Assembly (NCBI RefSeq): GCF_016755635.1
Contig: NZ_CP051500.1
Span: 496,001-560,000, forward strand
Origin: Helicobacter pylori
GTDB lineage: Bacteria; Campylobacterota; Campylobacteria; Campylobacterales; Helicobacteraceae
Reading direction: 5' to 3'
DNA: 64,000 bases
A program made the position numbers and the translations under genes. Of the stretch, positions 16,025 to 26,964 are shown piece after piece. Numbering within the stretch: the stretch's first letter is position 1; each line of letters starts with the position of its first letter. The notes below the pieces were generated by a model. The model did not search any database, had not been told where the DNA came from, and saw nothing but the letters and a program-made list of their open reading frames with translations.

Positions 16025-17125
16025 CTAAACATTGAAGCGAAAATGCAACACATCGCCATCTTGAACGATATAGTCCTTACCTTCAATGCGTAACGCTCCC
16101 TTTTCTTTCGCTCCGGCTTCGCCCTTATAAGCGATAAAATCATCATAACTGATGGTTTCAGCTCTGATAAAGCCTTTTTCAAAATCCTTATGGATCACCC
16201 CAGCAGCCACAGGCGCACTAGAGCCTTTTTTAATCGTCCATGATCGCACTTCCTTGACTCCAGTGGTAAAATAATTGATCAAGCCTAATTCCTTAAAACT
16301 CAAACGAATGGTCTTTTCTAGCCCGCTTTCTTCTACGCCCAAGCTTTGCAAAAATTCTTTGACTTCATCTCCACTCATAGAAACCATTTCTTCTTCCAAT
16401 TTAGCACACAAGGCGACAAACTCGCTATTTTGCTCTTTCGCATGGTTTCTGACTTTTTTGGCATGCTCATTGAGAATATTTAAATCTTCTTCGCCCACAT
16501 TAGCGACATAGATCATTTTTTTATGAGATAAAAAGCGCAATTCCTTGTCCAATTCTAAAAAAGCCTCGCTTGCATTCAAGGGAAAAGTTTTTGCTGGCTT
16601 TAATTCTTCTAAATGCGTTTTTAAACTCAAAGCGCATTCTAAAAGATTTTTAGCGTCTTTTGAGCTTTTTAGGGCTTTTTGCAAGCGATCGATCCTTTTG
16701 TCTAGAGTGGCAATATCCGCTAAAATCAACTCCAATTCAATGATCTCTATATCATTTAGGGGGTCAATTTTATCGTTCACATGCGTGATATTGTCATCTT
16801 CAAAACAGCGTACCACTTGCAAGATCACTTCGCATTCCTTGATATTGGCTAAAAATTGATTGCCTAAACCCTCCCCCTTGCTCGCTCCCTTAATCAATCC
16901 GGCAATATCCACAAATTCCACCACAGAATGCAAAATGCGTTCAGGCTTTATTATTTGAGCCAACGCATCAAGCCGCCTATCAGGCACATTCACGATGGCT
17001 TTATTGGGTTCAATGGTGCAAAAAGGGTAGTTCGCACTCTCTGCGTTTTGGGTTTTAGTGAGCGCGTTAAAGGTGCTGGATTTGCCCACATTAGGCAAAC
17101 CCACAATGCCTACAGACAAGCCCAT
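16025..17125 (-). CDS. ychF: Ribosome-associated ATPase YchF/OLA1
   Basis: A 366-residue Obg-family nucleotidase that binds ribosomes and, in other bacteria, restrains the oxidative stress response. The Walker A motif GLPNVGKSSTFNAL starts at residue 8. The G3 region reads FVDIAGLIKGASKGEG. The G4 position is NVGE (in YVANVGEEDLN) rather than NKxD, the change that gives ATP rather than GTP preference. A coiled-coil insertion (KRIDRLQKALKSS) and the C-terminal TGS domain follow. Its start lies 1 bp after the pepA stop, so the two are translationally linked. Confidence 0.95.
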   Translation of the reverse strand: MGLSVGIVGLPNVGKSSTFNALTKTQNAESANYPFCTIEPNKAIVNVPDRRLDALAQIIKPERILHSVVEFVDIAGLIKGASKGEGLGNQFLANIKECEVILQVVRCFEDDNITHVNDKIDPLNDIEIIELELILADIATLDKRIDRLQKALKSSKDAKNLLECALSLKTHLEELKPAKTFPLNASEAFLELDKELRFLSHKKMIYVANVGEEDLNILNEHAKKVRNHAKEQNSEFVALCAKLEEEMVSMSGDEVKEFLQSLGVEESGLEKTIRLSFKELGLINYFTTGVKEVRSWTIKKGSSAPVAAGVIHKDFEKGFIRAETISYDDFIAYKGEAGAKEKGALRIEGKDYIVQDGDVLHFRFNV

Positions 17126-17126
17126 T

Positions 17127-18662
<1,536 letters not shown>

Positions 18663-19241
18663 CTAGCGGTTTTTCTTACTATAGTATTGGAAATACCATA
18701 GCACTAACGCCAAGAAAGATACTAATAGTAATATTAGCGCATAAGGGTGTTTTTTAAGCCACTCTAACGCATGCAATAATTCTTCTCCTAAATACCACGC
18801 TAGAATAATGGTAATGCTCGCCCACACCATCGCACTAATGAGATTGATGATAGCGAATTTTAAAGCGCTATAGCGCGTGAGGCCTATGCTAATGGGAATG
18901 ATGGTGCGCATGCCATACATGTAGCGTTGGATAAAAATGATAAACCAGCCGTGTTTTTGCAACAATAAATGGGCTAGGGCTAGTTTTCGGCGTTGTTTTT
19001 CTAGTTTTTTTTGGATGTAAGCTTTATTGGTGCGGCCGATGTAAAAATAGATCTGATCCCCCACAAAACCCCCAATCCCTGCGACTAAAATGGCTAACCC
19101 TAAATGCATATGACCGGTATAGCTGGCAATCCCTGCTAAAATTAACCCAATTTCGCCTTCTAAAATGCTCCACCCAAATAAAATGAGATACCCCCAAGTC
19201 GCTGCATGCTGATTCCATAAGTTAATGATGTATTCTTCCAA
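18663..19241 (-). CDS. DedA-family inner-membrane protein
   Basis: A 192-residue DedA/SNARE-associated protein with about four to five membrane segments. Family marks include the acidic N-terminal WSILEGEIGLILAGIASYTG, the GGFVGDQIYFYIGR glycine motif and the conserved FIQRYMYGMRTIIPISIGL with its arginines, thought to sit in re-entrant loops. DedA proteins are proposed lipid-carrier flippases (undecaprenyl phosphate or phosphatidylethanolamine); which lipid this one handles is unknown. It lies between apt and pepA on the same strand. Confidence 0.9.
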   Translation of the reverse strand: MEEYIINLWNQHAATWGYLILFGWSILEGEIGLILAGIASYTGHMHLGLAILVAGIGGFVGDQIYFYIGRTNKAYIQKKLEKQRRKLALAHLLLQKHGWFIIFIQRYMYGMRTIIPISIGLTRYSALKFAIINLISAMVWASITIILAWYLGEELLHALEWLKKHPYALILLLVSFLALVLWYFQYYSKKNR

Positions 19242-19255
19242 AATTCACCCTTATT

Positions 19256-19795
19256 CTAGCATTCTAACAAACAAAAGGTTTTCACTCGCTCTTCTAAAAG
19301 TTGGATACCCGGTAATTCTTTTAACCCTATCAAAAAGCATGCTTCTATGCATTCGGCTTGTAGGGCTTTGATAAGCTCAAGGCTCGCTAAAGCTGTGCCT
19401 CCAGTGGCTAATAAATCATCAATTAACACCACCCTTACCCCCTTAACCCCCCTAAAAGCGTCGGAGTGGATTTCTATGCTGTCTCTCCCGTATTCTAGGC
19501 TGTAGCTTTGAGACAGGGTGTGCGCGGGGAGTTTGCCCTTTTTCCTCACAGGCACAAAACCCACCCCAAGCGCATAAGCGAGAGCAGAGCCTAAAATAAA
19601 CCCTCTCGCTTCAATGCCCACGATAAAGTCTATATTGAGAGCGAGATAGCGTTTTTTGAGCACGTCAATGAGTTTGTTAAAGAGTTTAGGGTAGTTGAGT
19701 AGCGTGGTAATGTCTTTGAATAAAATCCCTTTTTTAGGGTAATCTTTCACTTCTCTGATGCTTTGTAAAAGTTCTTCTTTGAGCGTTTCATTCAT
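19256..19795 (-). CDS. apt: Adenine phosphoribosyltransferase
   Basis: Apt salvages adenine with PRPP to AMP. The 179-residue protein contains the PRPP-binding motif VVLIDDLLATGGTALAS, the N-terminal KGILFKDITTLL and IVGIEARGFILGSALA loops, and the adenine-binding RKKGKLPAHT stretch. Length is normal. It is coded 57 bp after the coiled-coil gene and 14 bp before dedA, within the long minus-strand run. Confidence 0.96.
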   Translation of the reverse strand: MNETLKEELLQSIREVKDYPKKGILFKDITTLLNYPKLFNKLIDVLKKRYLALNIDFIVGIEARGFILGSALAYALGVGFVPVRKKGKLPAHTLSQSYSLEYGRDSIEIHSDAFRGVKGVRVVLIDDLLATGGTALASLELIKALQAECIEACFLIGLKELPGIQLLEERVKTFCLLEC

Positions 19796-19852
19796 TTTAA
19801 TATCCTTTAATATAACTGATTGGTTGTAGAATTTTGATTTATTATAGCGTTT

Positions 19853-20185
19853 TTAAAGGAGAGCTTCTATTTTTTGCTCCAATTCTTTAATACGATTTTT
19901 ATATTTATCCGATTCGCCTTTGTATTCAGAGTTGCGCTGTTTAAGGGCTTTTAGTTCTGTTTTTAACGAGCTCATTTCTTGGGTAAGAATATCAATATTA
20001 CCCAAAGCTCTTTGGAGTTGCAACTGGTGTTTTTGGATCAAAATTTCAGCTTCCTGTAAGGTGAGTTTCATGGACGCGTTGGTGCGTTCTTGCCGTTTAG
20101 CCACGGTTTTAAAAAAGAAAGTACGCACACCCATATAAAGGATAAAAACAATAGCGATAGTGAGAATAAACCATTGGGTAAACAT
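19853..20185 (-). CDS. Membrane-anchored coiled-coil protein, unknown
   Basis: I do not recognise a family. The 110-residue product has one N-terminal membrane helix (FILTIAIVFILYMGVRTFFF, residues about 6-26), a short basic loop (KTVAKRQER), then a long heptad-patterned coiled coil to the C-terminus. The layout suggests a short cytoplasmic rod anchored in the inner membrane, similar in shape to FtsB/FtsL-like or LapA-type proteins, though the orientation (basic after the helix) points to a cytoplasmic coiled coil. It lies between rpiB and apt, two salvage and sugar-phosphate genes, which offers no functional hint. Confidence 0.8.
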   Translation of the reverse strand: MFTQWFILTIAIVFILYMGVRTFFFKTVAKRQERTNASMKLTLQEAEILIQKHQLQLQRALGNIDILTQEMSSLKTELKALKQRNSEYKGESDKYKNRIKELEQKIEALL

Positions 20186-20229
20186 TCTATTAAAATATCC
20201 TTTTAGCGAAACGATGCAATTATACTACA

Positions 20230-20691
20230 TTAGGTTGATGATTTCAGCGATTCATCTAGCTTTTGGATGCGCAACACATGGCGGCCTTGTTCAAATTCTG
20301 TAGAGAAAAACGCTTCTAAAATGCTTTCTGTTACGCCAATACCGCTAATCTTTTCACCCAAGCACAAGACATTAGCGTTATTGTGCAAGCGAGTCATTTT
20401 GGCCATGTAAGCATCAAGGCACAAAGCGGCCCTAATACCCTTAAAGCGATTAGCGCCCATGCTCATGCCTATCCCTGTGGCGCACACTAAAATGCCATAG
20501 CTTTGTGCATTTTCTAAAACCTTTTGGCACACTAATTTGGCGTAATCAGGGTAATCCACCCTCATAGTGGGTAAAAAAGCTTGGATCTTAAAACGCTTGT
20601 CTTCTAAAAAATGTTTAACAAACTCTGCAAGATGCAACCCTGCATGATCGCTGCCTATAAAAACTTGAGCAATATTCAAAGGCTTATTCAT
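20230..20691 (-). CDS. rpiB: Ribose-5-phosphate isomerase B
   Basis: RpiB interconverts ribulose-5-phosphate and ribose-5-phosphate in the pentose phosphate pathway. The 153-residue protein shows the family N-terminus VFIGSDHAGLHLAEF, DYPDYAKLVCQKV and the catalytic-region VCATGIGMSMGANRFKGIRAALC. The active cysteine is in CATGIGMS. A strong AGGAGGG lies 3-4 nt before ATG 20691. It heads towards apt, a pair whose joint position supplies ribose phosphate and PRPP chemistry. Confidence 0.94.
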   Translation of the reverse strand: MNKPLNIAQVFIGSDHAGLHLAEFVKHFLEDKRFKIQAFLPTMRVDYPDYAKLVCQKVLENAQSYGILVCATGIGMSMGANRFKGIRAALCLDAYMAKMTRLHNNANVLCLGEKISGIGVTESILEAFFSTEFEQGRHVLRIQKLDESLKSST

Positions 20692-20711
20692 CAGCCCTCC
20701 TTGATAAAAGA

Positions 20712-21410
20712 TTAAGAAAGGAGTAAGGAAAATAAAAATCTTGTGGGTGCATGGATAAAAAACTCCGATAAAGGGGGGATAAACAAAAAGACAAACACTA
20801 CCAACATGCCGTAGCGTTCCATTTTAGAAAACCATTCCAATAGAAACGCGCTTTTAAAATGCAACGCTAAAAAGCCTAACGCTTTGGAGCCGTCTAAAGG
20901 CGGGATAGGGAGGCTATTGAAAACGCCTAAGACAAGATTATAAAGAATGCCTTGAATGAGAAAGGTTACTAAAGCGAGCTGATAAAGATTCAATTCATTG
21001 ATGCTTAAAGCGTTGATCCCTAGTTTTTGGAAGCTCCAATGCGTGATGAAAGCGAGCAGAACGGCTAGGGTGAAATTATAAGCCACCCCGGCTAAACTCA
21101 CCACTACGCATGCTAGAGAGCCTTTTTGAGAGACAATATAGCGCATATCCACCGGCACGGGTTTGGCCCACCCAAACAAAAAGGGGGCTTGAAAAATGAG
21201 TAATAAAGCCGGTAAAAGCACCGAGCCCATCATGTCTAAATGCCTGATAGGGTTTAAACTCAAACGCCTAGCGTCTTTGGCACTCCTATCCCCAAATAAA
21301 AACGCGCTCAAGCCATGCATGATCTCATGCCCTATGATAGCGATTAAAAGGGCTAGGATTTTCATTAAGGTGGTAATAAAACTTTCTAAAGAGAAATCAA
21401 AAAATTGCAC
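20712..21410 (-). CDS. M50-family (site-2 protease-like) membrane metalloprotein
   Basis: A 232-residue, strongly hydrophobic protein with the zinc motif HEIMH (residues 28-32, in IAIIGHEIMHGLSAFLFGD) in its first membrane helix. The second signature near the C-terminus is NSLPIPPLDGSKALGF, which carries the Asp zinc ligand. This is the compact YwhC/Rv-type site-2 protease family without a PDZ domain. Such enzymes cut substrates within the membrane; no substrate is suggested here. The start is GTG at 21410, with AAGG overlapping the lepB stop, so translation is coupled to signal peptidase. Confidence 0.88.
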   Translation of the reverse strand: MQFFDFSLESFITTLMKILALLIAIIGHEIMHGLSAFLFGDRSAKDARRLSLNPIRHLDMMGSVLLPALLLIFQAPFLFGWAKPVPVDMRYIVSQKGSLACVVVSLAGVAYNFTLAVLLAFITHWSFQKLGINALSINELNLYQLALVTFLIQGILYNLVLGVFNSLPIPPLDGSKALGFLALHFKSAFLLEWFSKMERYGMLVVFVFLFIPPLSEFFIHAPTRFLFSLLLS

Positions 21411-21418
21411 AAAAAACC

Positions 21419-22291
21419 TTAATGCGTTACTTTTTCTTTTTTAATGATTTTTTCTAAGCCTTCAACGCTTTTAAACATGCGTTCCCAACGCACCAGATAG
21501 CGTTTTTTGGGGTTATTTTCTGCGTCCATTTCCAGGCTATTTTTTAAACTCAAACTGAAATAAACAATCCATGGCGAACCCACGATGTTTTTATAAGCCA
21601 CACTCCCCCAAAAGCGCGAGTCGCTAGAATTGTCTCTGTTATCGCCGATCATGAAAAATTCATCGTCATTGATTTTTTTATAAAACACCTTTTCGCCCTC
21701 CATTTGAATGAGTTGCATGCTGATATTAGCTTCTGCGCCTTGAGTGGCTAACTGCTCCATTAAGTGGAAGGTTTCATTGTCTTTTTGGTAATGGATACCC
21801 GGATGCTTACTTTTATAAGGGTTTAAAACAAAAATTTTACCCATAAATTCTTTTGTCATGGCGTTAGGGTAATGTTTAGCGATGTAATTTTTGTCCGTGT
21901 CGCTCTCAAAAGGGTGCAAATAAAACCCCTCATTAGTGAATAGCACCTCATCGCCCCCAATGGCAAAATTCCTTTTGACATAGTAAGATTTTTTTTCATG
22001 GGGAGGGATAAACACCACCACTTCGCCACGCTTAGGGCGATCCCCCTCTATAAAATGCCCGTTATTTTTAAAATCAGGCATAACAGGAAGCTCAATCCAT
22101 GGGATTTTAGGAATGGGTATGCCGTAAGAAAACTTTTTGACAAAGAGCATGTCGCCCTCATAGAGCGTGCCTACCATAGAGCGAGAGGGAATGATGAAAG
22201 CTTGCGCGACAAAAAAGATAACCAACAGCACAATAACAATCGTCCCTACCCAACTGGAGCAAAATGCATAAACAGAGCGTAAAAATTTCAT
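21419..22291 (-). CDS. lepB: Signal peptidase I
   Basis: LepB removes signal peptides from exported proteins on the outer face of the inner membrane. The 290-residue protein has a single N-terminal membrane helix (about 12-32), the catalytic Ser38 in IIPSRSMVGTL, the catalytic Lys in SYYVKRNFAIGGDEV and the C-terminal box IGDNRDNSSDSRFWG. Its ATG shares a base with the folD stop (TAATG), a coupling arrangement. It is followed by the membrane protease gene 8 bp on. Confidence 0.96.
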   Translation of the reverse strand: MKFLRSVYAFCSSWVGTIVIVLLVIFFVAQAFIIPSRSMVGTLYEGDMLFVKKFSYGIPIPKIPWIELPVMPDFKNNGHFIEGDRPKRGEVVVFIPPHEKKSYYVKRNFAIGGDEVLFTNEGFYLHPFESDTDKNYIAKHYPNAMTKEFMGKIFVLNPYKSKHPGIHYQKDNETFHLMEQLATQGAEANISMQLIQMEGEKVFYKKINDDEFFMIGDNRDNSSDSRFWGSVAYKNIVGSPWIVYFSLSLKNSLEMDAENNPKKRYLVRWERMFKSVEGLEKIIKKEKVTH

Positions 22292-23163
22292 TAAAATCCC
22301 TTCCTTTGTTGTTTTTCAAAAGCGATTAGAGTGTTTTCTAAAAGCGAAACGATCGTCATAGGTCCCACGCCTTTAGGCACAGGGGTGATAAAACCGGCAA
22401 CTTTTTGTGCGTTGGTGAAATCCACATCGCCCACGATACGCCCATCATTCAAATGATTGATCCCAATATCCACCACTACAGCCCCTTTTTTTAACATGCT
22501 CGCTTTAATCAAATCAGGCTTACCCACGCCCACGCAGACAATATCAGCGTTTTGGGTGTAAAAACTAATGTCTTTAGTCAAAATATGGCACACGCTCACG
22601 CTAGCCCCAGCGTTTAACATGAGCATGCTCAAAGGCTTTCCAATGATATTGCTCGCTCCAATAATCGCCACATCCTTGCCCTTGATTTCAATATGATAAT
22701 GCTTTAAAAGACGCATCACGCCCATAGGGGTGGCTGGCAGAAACGATTCTTTTTGAGTGCAGAGCTTGCCGATATTAAGGGGGTGGAAACCATCCACATC
22801 TTTGTTTGGGTCAATGGCTTCTAAAATCATTTTAGTATCAATGTGTCTGGGCAAAGGGAGCTGGACTAAAACGCCTGAAATGTTTTGATCGGTATTGTAA
22901 TCTTTAATCAAGGACAGCAATTTGGCTTCAGTAATATTTTCTTGGAGGGTTTTTAAGTCAAAATCCATGCCCACCCTTTGGCATGCTTTGATCTTCATAT
23001 TGACATAAGTGATACTCGCAGGGTCTTTTCCCACTAAAATCACGGCCAGTTTGGGGCTTTTATGCGTTTGCGCGGTTATTGTTTGGATTTTATTTTTCAA
23101 ATCTTTTTCTATATCATAAGCTAACGCTTGCCCATCTAATAAAACAACGCCCCTATTTGGCAT
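22291..23163 (-). CDS. folD: Methylenetetrahydrofolate dehydrogenase/cyclohydrolase
   Basis: FolD is bifunctional: it oxidises 5,10-methylene-THF and hydrolyses methenyl-THF to 10-formyl-THF for purine and fMet synthesis. Visible signatures are [18 protein letters not shown] (catalytic Lys), [13 protein letters not shown], the NADP-site [17 protein letters not shown] and [15 protein letters not shown] start at ATG 23163 (MPNRGVVLL, 290 residues), since AAGGA is about 9 nt away. The ATG two codons earlier would be too close. It overlaps lepB by one base. Confidence 0.95.
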   Translation of the reverse strand: MPNRGVVLLDGQALAYDIEKDLKNKIQTITAQTHKSPKLAVILVGKDPASITYVNMKIKACQRVGMDFDLKTLQENITEAKLLSLIKDYNTDQNISGVLVQLPLPRHIDTKMILEAIDPNKDVDGFHPLNIGKLCTQKESFLPATPMGVMRLLKHYHIEIKGKDVAIIGASNIIGKPLSMLMLNAGASVSVCHILTKDISFYTQNADIVCVGVGKPDLIKASMLKKGAVVVDIGINHLNDGRIVGDVDFTNAQKVAGFITPVPKGVGPMTIVSLLENTLIAFEKQQRKGF

Positions 23164-23248
23164 GCCCATTTATCCTTTATATAATTAAAATTCTATTATT
23201 GTAGCAAAAATCATGCGTTTAAGGGAATTAAAAACTCCCTTTAGCTTG

Positions 23249-25279
23249 TCAATCTTTAAGATTAGCCCCATGATAGAGCAAGTAGAAACTAAGGGCTTTC
23301 AAAGATTCTAATTGCTGGTAAAACTTAGAAGCTTCTATTTTGTCGTTTTGTTTATCCTCTTGCTCTTTGTGGTTTTTATTCAAATACCTTAACCCCAAAC
23401 TCGGGTTATAAAAATAATCTTTGGTAGCGATCGCTTCATAACCTAGCGCGTAATTGGGGTGGCTTGGGGGGTTTGTTGTATTGTTAGAAAATAAAGGCTT
23501 CCCAAAACTCACAAATTGAAAGCCTTTAGGGGCGACTAATTCAATAATCGTAGGGGCGATGTCTAAATGCGAGCCGACTTGACTGATTTTTTTAGGCTTT
23601 AAAGTGGGGGCATATAAAATAAGCGGCACGGATTTAATGATATACAAATCGTTTTTAGCGTATTCATAGCTCCTGTCAAAGTGATCCCCTGTGATGATAA
23701 AAAGCGAGTTAGGGAATTTTTGGCTGGCTTTTTTGATGAAATCAACCACCACTTTGTCATACCAGTAAATATGCCCTAAAGAATTAGCGTCCGGTAGATT
23801 TTCTGATTTAGGGGTTTTTTCCACAAATTTTTGGATTTTTTCTAAAGGCACGCCAAAGGCTTTGAGATTCACGTTTTTGATCGCGTGGTTGCTTAAAGTC
23901 ATGACCATGCTGAAAGTTTTTTCATGGGGGTTGGTGTTTTCTAAAATGTAGTCAAATAAAATATTATCATGCACTCCCCAGTTGCTCTCTATGGGTTTGG
24001 GGTAGGGCTTGTTTTTGGCAAATTCTAAGAGGTGATTGTTAAAATAAAGGGCATGAAAACCTTGTTTTTTGGTGAAACTCGTTAGTTTGTTCCAAATCCC
24101 ACTACCCCCATAATAAAAGTTGTTTTTATAGCCCAGAGTTTTTGTGATATTGCCAATCGCCATAGGAAAGCTAGGGAGGATCACCCCTGAATTAACTAAA
24201 TTATTATCATTGATATAGGGTAAGCCTGTGATTTGGACATCCAGGCTTTTAACGGTTCGTGGGGCGCTTTCAATAAAAGCAGAAAGCATGTGAGCATGTT
24301 CTTTTTTAACCAAGTCTTGTAAAGCGCTCGTTAGCCCTATGGAATCAAATTTTTTATCAAAATGCCATGAACTCAGAGACTCTGAAACGATATAGAAAAC
24401 ATGTTGAATGGTTTGAAGAGAATTGTTGTGGCTTGTCTGAGTTAGCAACTCATAGAGGTTGTTTTGGGTGTTCTCTTTAAGATTGAAATAATTTTTCGCC
24501 ACTTCTAAAGGCGTTTCTTTAGCAAAATCGCTGAATTTAAGGTTATGACTTTGTCTGTAATTGCGCGCTAAAAGATAAAGGTTGCGAAACGCACCGGGGG
24601 TGATTTTCATTAAAAAAGGATCTTTGGCTGGCTCTATGCTGAGATCTAAAGACGCGCCAACAAAGCTCAATTGCGCGTTAATGTAAAACATTTGCGTGAG
24701 GGAAAAAAGCGCAAATAAAATGAAAGTTTTAAGGGGTTTGGTGGCTTGATAAACATTTTTGGGTTTAAAAAGGGCGTTTTGGAGTTTGAAATAGATAAAA
24801 GAGGTTAAAACGCTAAGGATTACAAAGAGTGAAAAACTAGAAAAAATAGGGTATTCCCCACTCATTTTTAAAATCGTGAGCGTGTCTTCATGCAAAAATT
24901 CCAATAAATTTTCATCAAACACATTCCCATAAATGCCATAATAAACAATGTTTGCAATGTTTAAAAACAGGATAATAGCGATAGAAAAATACGCCGTAAT
25001 ATTAAGCATTTTGGTTTGGTGTTTAGGGGCAAATAACCCTAATAACCCGATGATGATAAAAAGAATCGCCAAGCTTGAGACCACACGATTATCGTATCTT
25101 GCTCCATTGAATAGGGTTTTGATGATTTCATCAAAAATAGGGTTTTTTAAAGCATGCTTATAATAGCCAGTATAAAGGATAAAGCCGATACGATTAAACA
25201 CAAACAACAAGCTCATAAAAAAGGTGAAATAAAAACCTTTTAAAAAAAGCGAAAAAAGGGCATGGGATAGGGATTTCAT
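23249..25279 (-). CDS. LtaS/MdoB-like membrane phosphotransferase
   Basis: A 676-residue inner-membrane protein with about five N-terminal helices (residues about 10-205), then a large periplasmic domain of the alkaline phosphatase/sulfatase superfamily. Metal-site marks include YIVSESLSSWHF, WGVHDNILFDYI, SNHAI, FIITGDHFDRSYEY and the C-terminal QVGSHLDIAPTII. This plan fits lipoteichoic-acid-synthase and MdoB-type phosphoglycerol or phosphoethanolamine transferases. Its neighbours form the Kdo hydrolase, so action on LPS or another envelope glycan is plausible. The substrate is unknown. It is followed on the same strand by a long non-overlapping run and preceded by the Kdo hydrolase genes 5 bp away. 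Confidence 0.8.
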   Translation of the reverse strand: MKSLSHALFSLFLKGFYFTFFMSLLFVFNRIGFILYTGYYKHALKNPIFDEIIKTLFNGARYDNRVVSSLAILFIIIGLLGLFAPKHQTKMLNITAYFSIAIILFLNIANIVYYGIYGNVFDENLLEFLHEDTLTILKMSGEYPIFSSFSLFVILSVLTSFIYFKLQNALFKPKNVYQATKPLKTFILFALFSLTQMFYINAQLSFVGASLDLSIEPAKDPFLMKITPGAFRNLYLLARNYRQSHNLKFSDFAKETPLEVAKNYFNLKENTQNNLYELLTQTSHNNSLQTIQHVFYIVSESLSSWHFDKKFDSIGLTSALQDLVKKEHAHMLSAFIESAPRTVKSLDVQITGLPYINDNNLVNSGVILPSFPMAIGNITKTLGYKNNFYYGGSGIWNKLTSFTKKQGFHALYFNNHLLEFAKNKPYPKPIESNWGVHDNILFDYILENTNPHEKTFSMVMTLSNHAIKNVNLKAFGVPLEKIQKFVEKTPKSENLPDANSLGHIYWYDKVVVDFIKKASQKFPNSLFIITGDHFDRSYEYAKNDLYIIKSVPLILYAPTLKPKKISQVGSHLDIAPTIIELVAPKGFQFVSFGKPLFSNNTTNPPSHPNYALGYEAIATKDYFYNPSLGLRYLNKNHKEQEDKQNDKIEASKFYQQLESLKALSFYLLYHGANLKD

Positions 25280-25284
25280 GAGCG

Positions 25285-25842
25285 TTAATACAACCTTTTT
25301 TTAACAAGAGATAAAGTCTTAAAAAAGACAAAAAGAAGCAAGGGAAAATCCAATAAAGAATCTAAGATTTGAAAATTAGAACGTATCAAAAGCGAACTGG
25401 ATAACGCCACTAAAGCGATCATGCCTAATAAGGGGCTGCTCAAAAACAAACTGCCGCAAAAAAGCACGCTAAAAATAAGAGAAGCCATGAAATGATGATA
25501 AATTGAAAAAGGCAAAAACCCTAAAATATCTATCAAAAGCAACAGATTGAAAAACAGCATGACGCTATAAGATTGCAAGGTTTCTAAAGGGGGCTTTTGG
25601 AGGAGGCGGCAAGAAAAGAGCGCATAAGCAAGGATCAAAAGACAGCTAAAGGGGCTTAAGGGGGCTGTAAAACTGCTTAAAAAGGCGTTGAGCGATAGAG
25701 AGTCTTTAAAAGCGATATTGCTTAAGATCACGCTTATAAAAGAGAGCGAAAACCTTAAACTTAACGCTCTATTTTTGAAAAAAAAGAAAATTAAAAAAAG
25801 CCATATAAAACTCAGCGTGTAAGAAGAAGATATAAGCATCAT
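25285..25842 (-). CDS. Kdo hydrolase, membrane subunit
   Basis: A 185-residue, almost wholly hydrophobic protein with about six membrane segments (for example YTLSFIWLFLIFFFFKN and SLIFSVLFCGSLFLSS). On its own it would be unassignable. From memory of published H. pylori work, the two genes at this position encode a complex that removes the outer Kdo residue from LPS. This is the integral-membrane partner of the sialidase-fold protein coded just upstream (3 bp gap). The assignment rests on position and partner rather than on a motif in this chain. It is rich in Leu, Ser and Phe codons. Confidence 0.7.
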   Translation of the reverse strand: MMLISSSYTLSFIWLFLIFFFFKNRALSLRFSLSFISVILSNIAFKDSLSLNAFLSSFTAPLSPFSCLLILAYALFSCRLLQKPPLETLQSYSVMLFFNLLLLIDILGFLPFSIYHHFMASLIFSVLFCGSLFLSSPLLGMIALVALSSSLLIRSNFQILDSLLDFPLLLFVFFKTLSLVKKRLY

Positions 25843-25845
25843 TAA

Positions 25846-26964
25846 TCACTTGAGAAGGGATTTTAAATAAGCCATATTAAAACGGATGTGTTTGATATGA
25901 GAGCGGTTGTAGGTATAGACAATATCTATAAAATGAGGATTAAGACTATAGCTTGGGTAACTCACTTCATTGGCTTTGTCTAAAACTTTTAAGGTTTTAA
26001 AAGAGTTTGAGTTTTCTAATTTAGAAAGCCAGAGTTCTTTACGACGCAAAGATAAATCGCTAGGGTTGTGGATCAAATACAATTCTTCGTTTAAATTGAT
26101 CAAATTCAAAGCGTCATTCAAGTTTTTCAAATTCGTAAGCGTGGGTTTTTGCCAAGCGGTAGGGGTTTTACAGGTTTCTAGCATGAGGCTATCTTTAAAA
26201 GAATGGTTTCTAAACGCCATGATGGCGCAATCTTTAAAGGGGGTTAGGCTTGGCTGGAGCTGGTGGTTTAGGGCATTAGGCCTTAAAAGCTCTCTTGGGT
26301 TATTGTGTTTGTCAAATTTCAACAATAAGGGGTATTGGGTGGCTAATTCGTGATAGAGCGGTAGCATAAACCCGCCATCAGTGGTGTTTAAAGGCTTATT
26401 CCTTATCAAATGGCTTAAGTTTAAAAAAGGGCTTAAAGAGAGTTTTTGCACAAACTTAAAATGAATCGGCTCTAAAGCGCTTTCAAGTTGATAGATTTTA
26501 GAAGTGGCCCAACCGCCCATGCTCACCCCTACGACAAACAACAAGATTTTATCGCCATGCAAAAAAAGCAAGGGGTTACCTAGTTTTTTGATGTATTCAT
26601 GCGAATAATGAGAAAGCTCTTCTTTGGTTAAAATGATGAAGGCTTCACTCCAGCGATTGATCTTGCTGTCAAAAAGATTCGCGCTGATTTTCACATCCCT
26701 TGCTCCTTCTTTAGTGCCGCTAAAATAAGCACTCAAAAGGTTATCGTTAGGCAAGCTGATTAAAGCGCTCGCATGCACGCTTAAAGCGCCATCTGGTTTA
26801 GGGATAGTGAGCTGTGTGAAATAGGGGGGGCTTTTGGTTGAAAGGGTTTGATTGTGCATAAAAGCATAGGGGGGGGTTTGGCGCTTCATTATAATTAAAA
26901 ACAAAACGATAAAAAGCCCCACAAAAAAGGCGGCATGTTTTAGGCGATTTCTTGAATGTTCCAA
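25846..26964 (-). CDS. Kdo hydrolase, sialidase-fold subunit
   Basis: A 372-residue protein with one N-terminal membrane helix ([16 protein letters not shown], residues about 11-26) and a periplasmic domain resembling BNR-type sialidases ([50 protein letters not shown]). In H. pylori this pair is reported to trim the outer Kdo sugar from LPS, lowering its negative charge and helping surface-lipid modification. The first 25 bp overlap the end of pyrC, which is unavoidable because the membrane anchor begins there. Two cytosine tracts (8 and 7 long) near the start could make expression switch. Confidence 0.75.
   Translation of the reverse strand: MEHSRNRLKHAAFFVGLFIVLFLIIMKRQTPPYAFMHNQTLSTKSPPYFTQLTIPKPDGALSVHASALISLPNDNLLSAYFSGTKEGARDVKISANLFDSKINRWSEAFIILTKEELSHYSHEYIKKLGNPLLFLHGDKILLFVVGVSMGGWATSKIYQLESALEPIHFKFVQKLSLSPFLNLSHLIRNKPLNTTDGGFMLPLYHELATQYPLLLKFDKHNNPRELLRPNALNHQLQPSLTPFKDCAIMAFRNHSFKDSLMLETCKTPTAWQKPTLTNLKNLNDALNLINLNEELYLIHNPSDLSLRRKELWLSKLENSNSFKTLKVLDKANEVSYPSYSLNPHFIDIVYTYNRSHIKHIRFNMAYLKSLLK
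26824..26876. repeat. Two homopolymer tracts (G7 and G8 on plus strand)
   Basis: Seven Gs at 26824-26830 and eight Gs at 26869-26876 encode the Pro-Pro-Tyr codons near residues 31 and 46 of the sialidase-fold Kdo hydrolase subunit. Slippage in either would shift its frame early. Confidence 0.85.
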
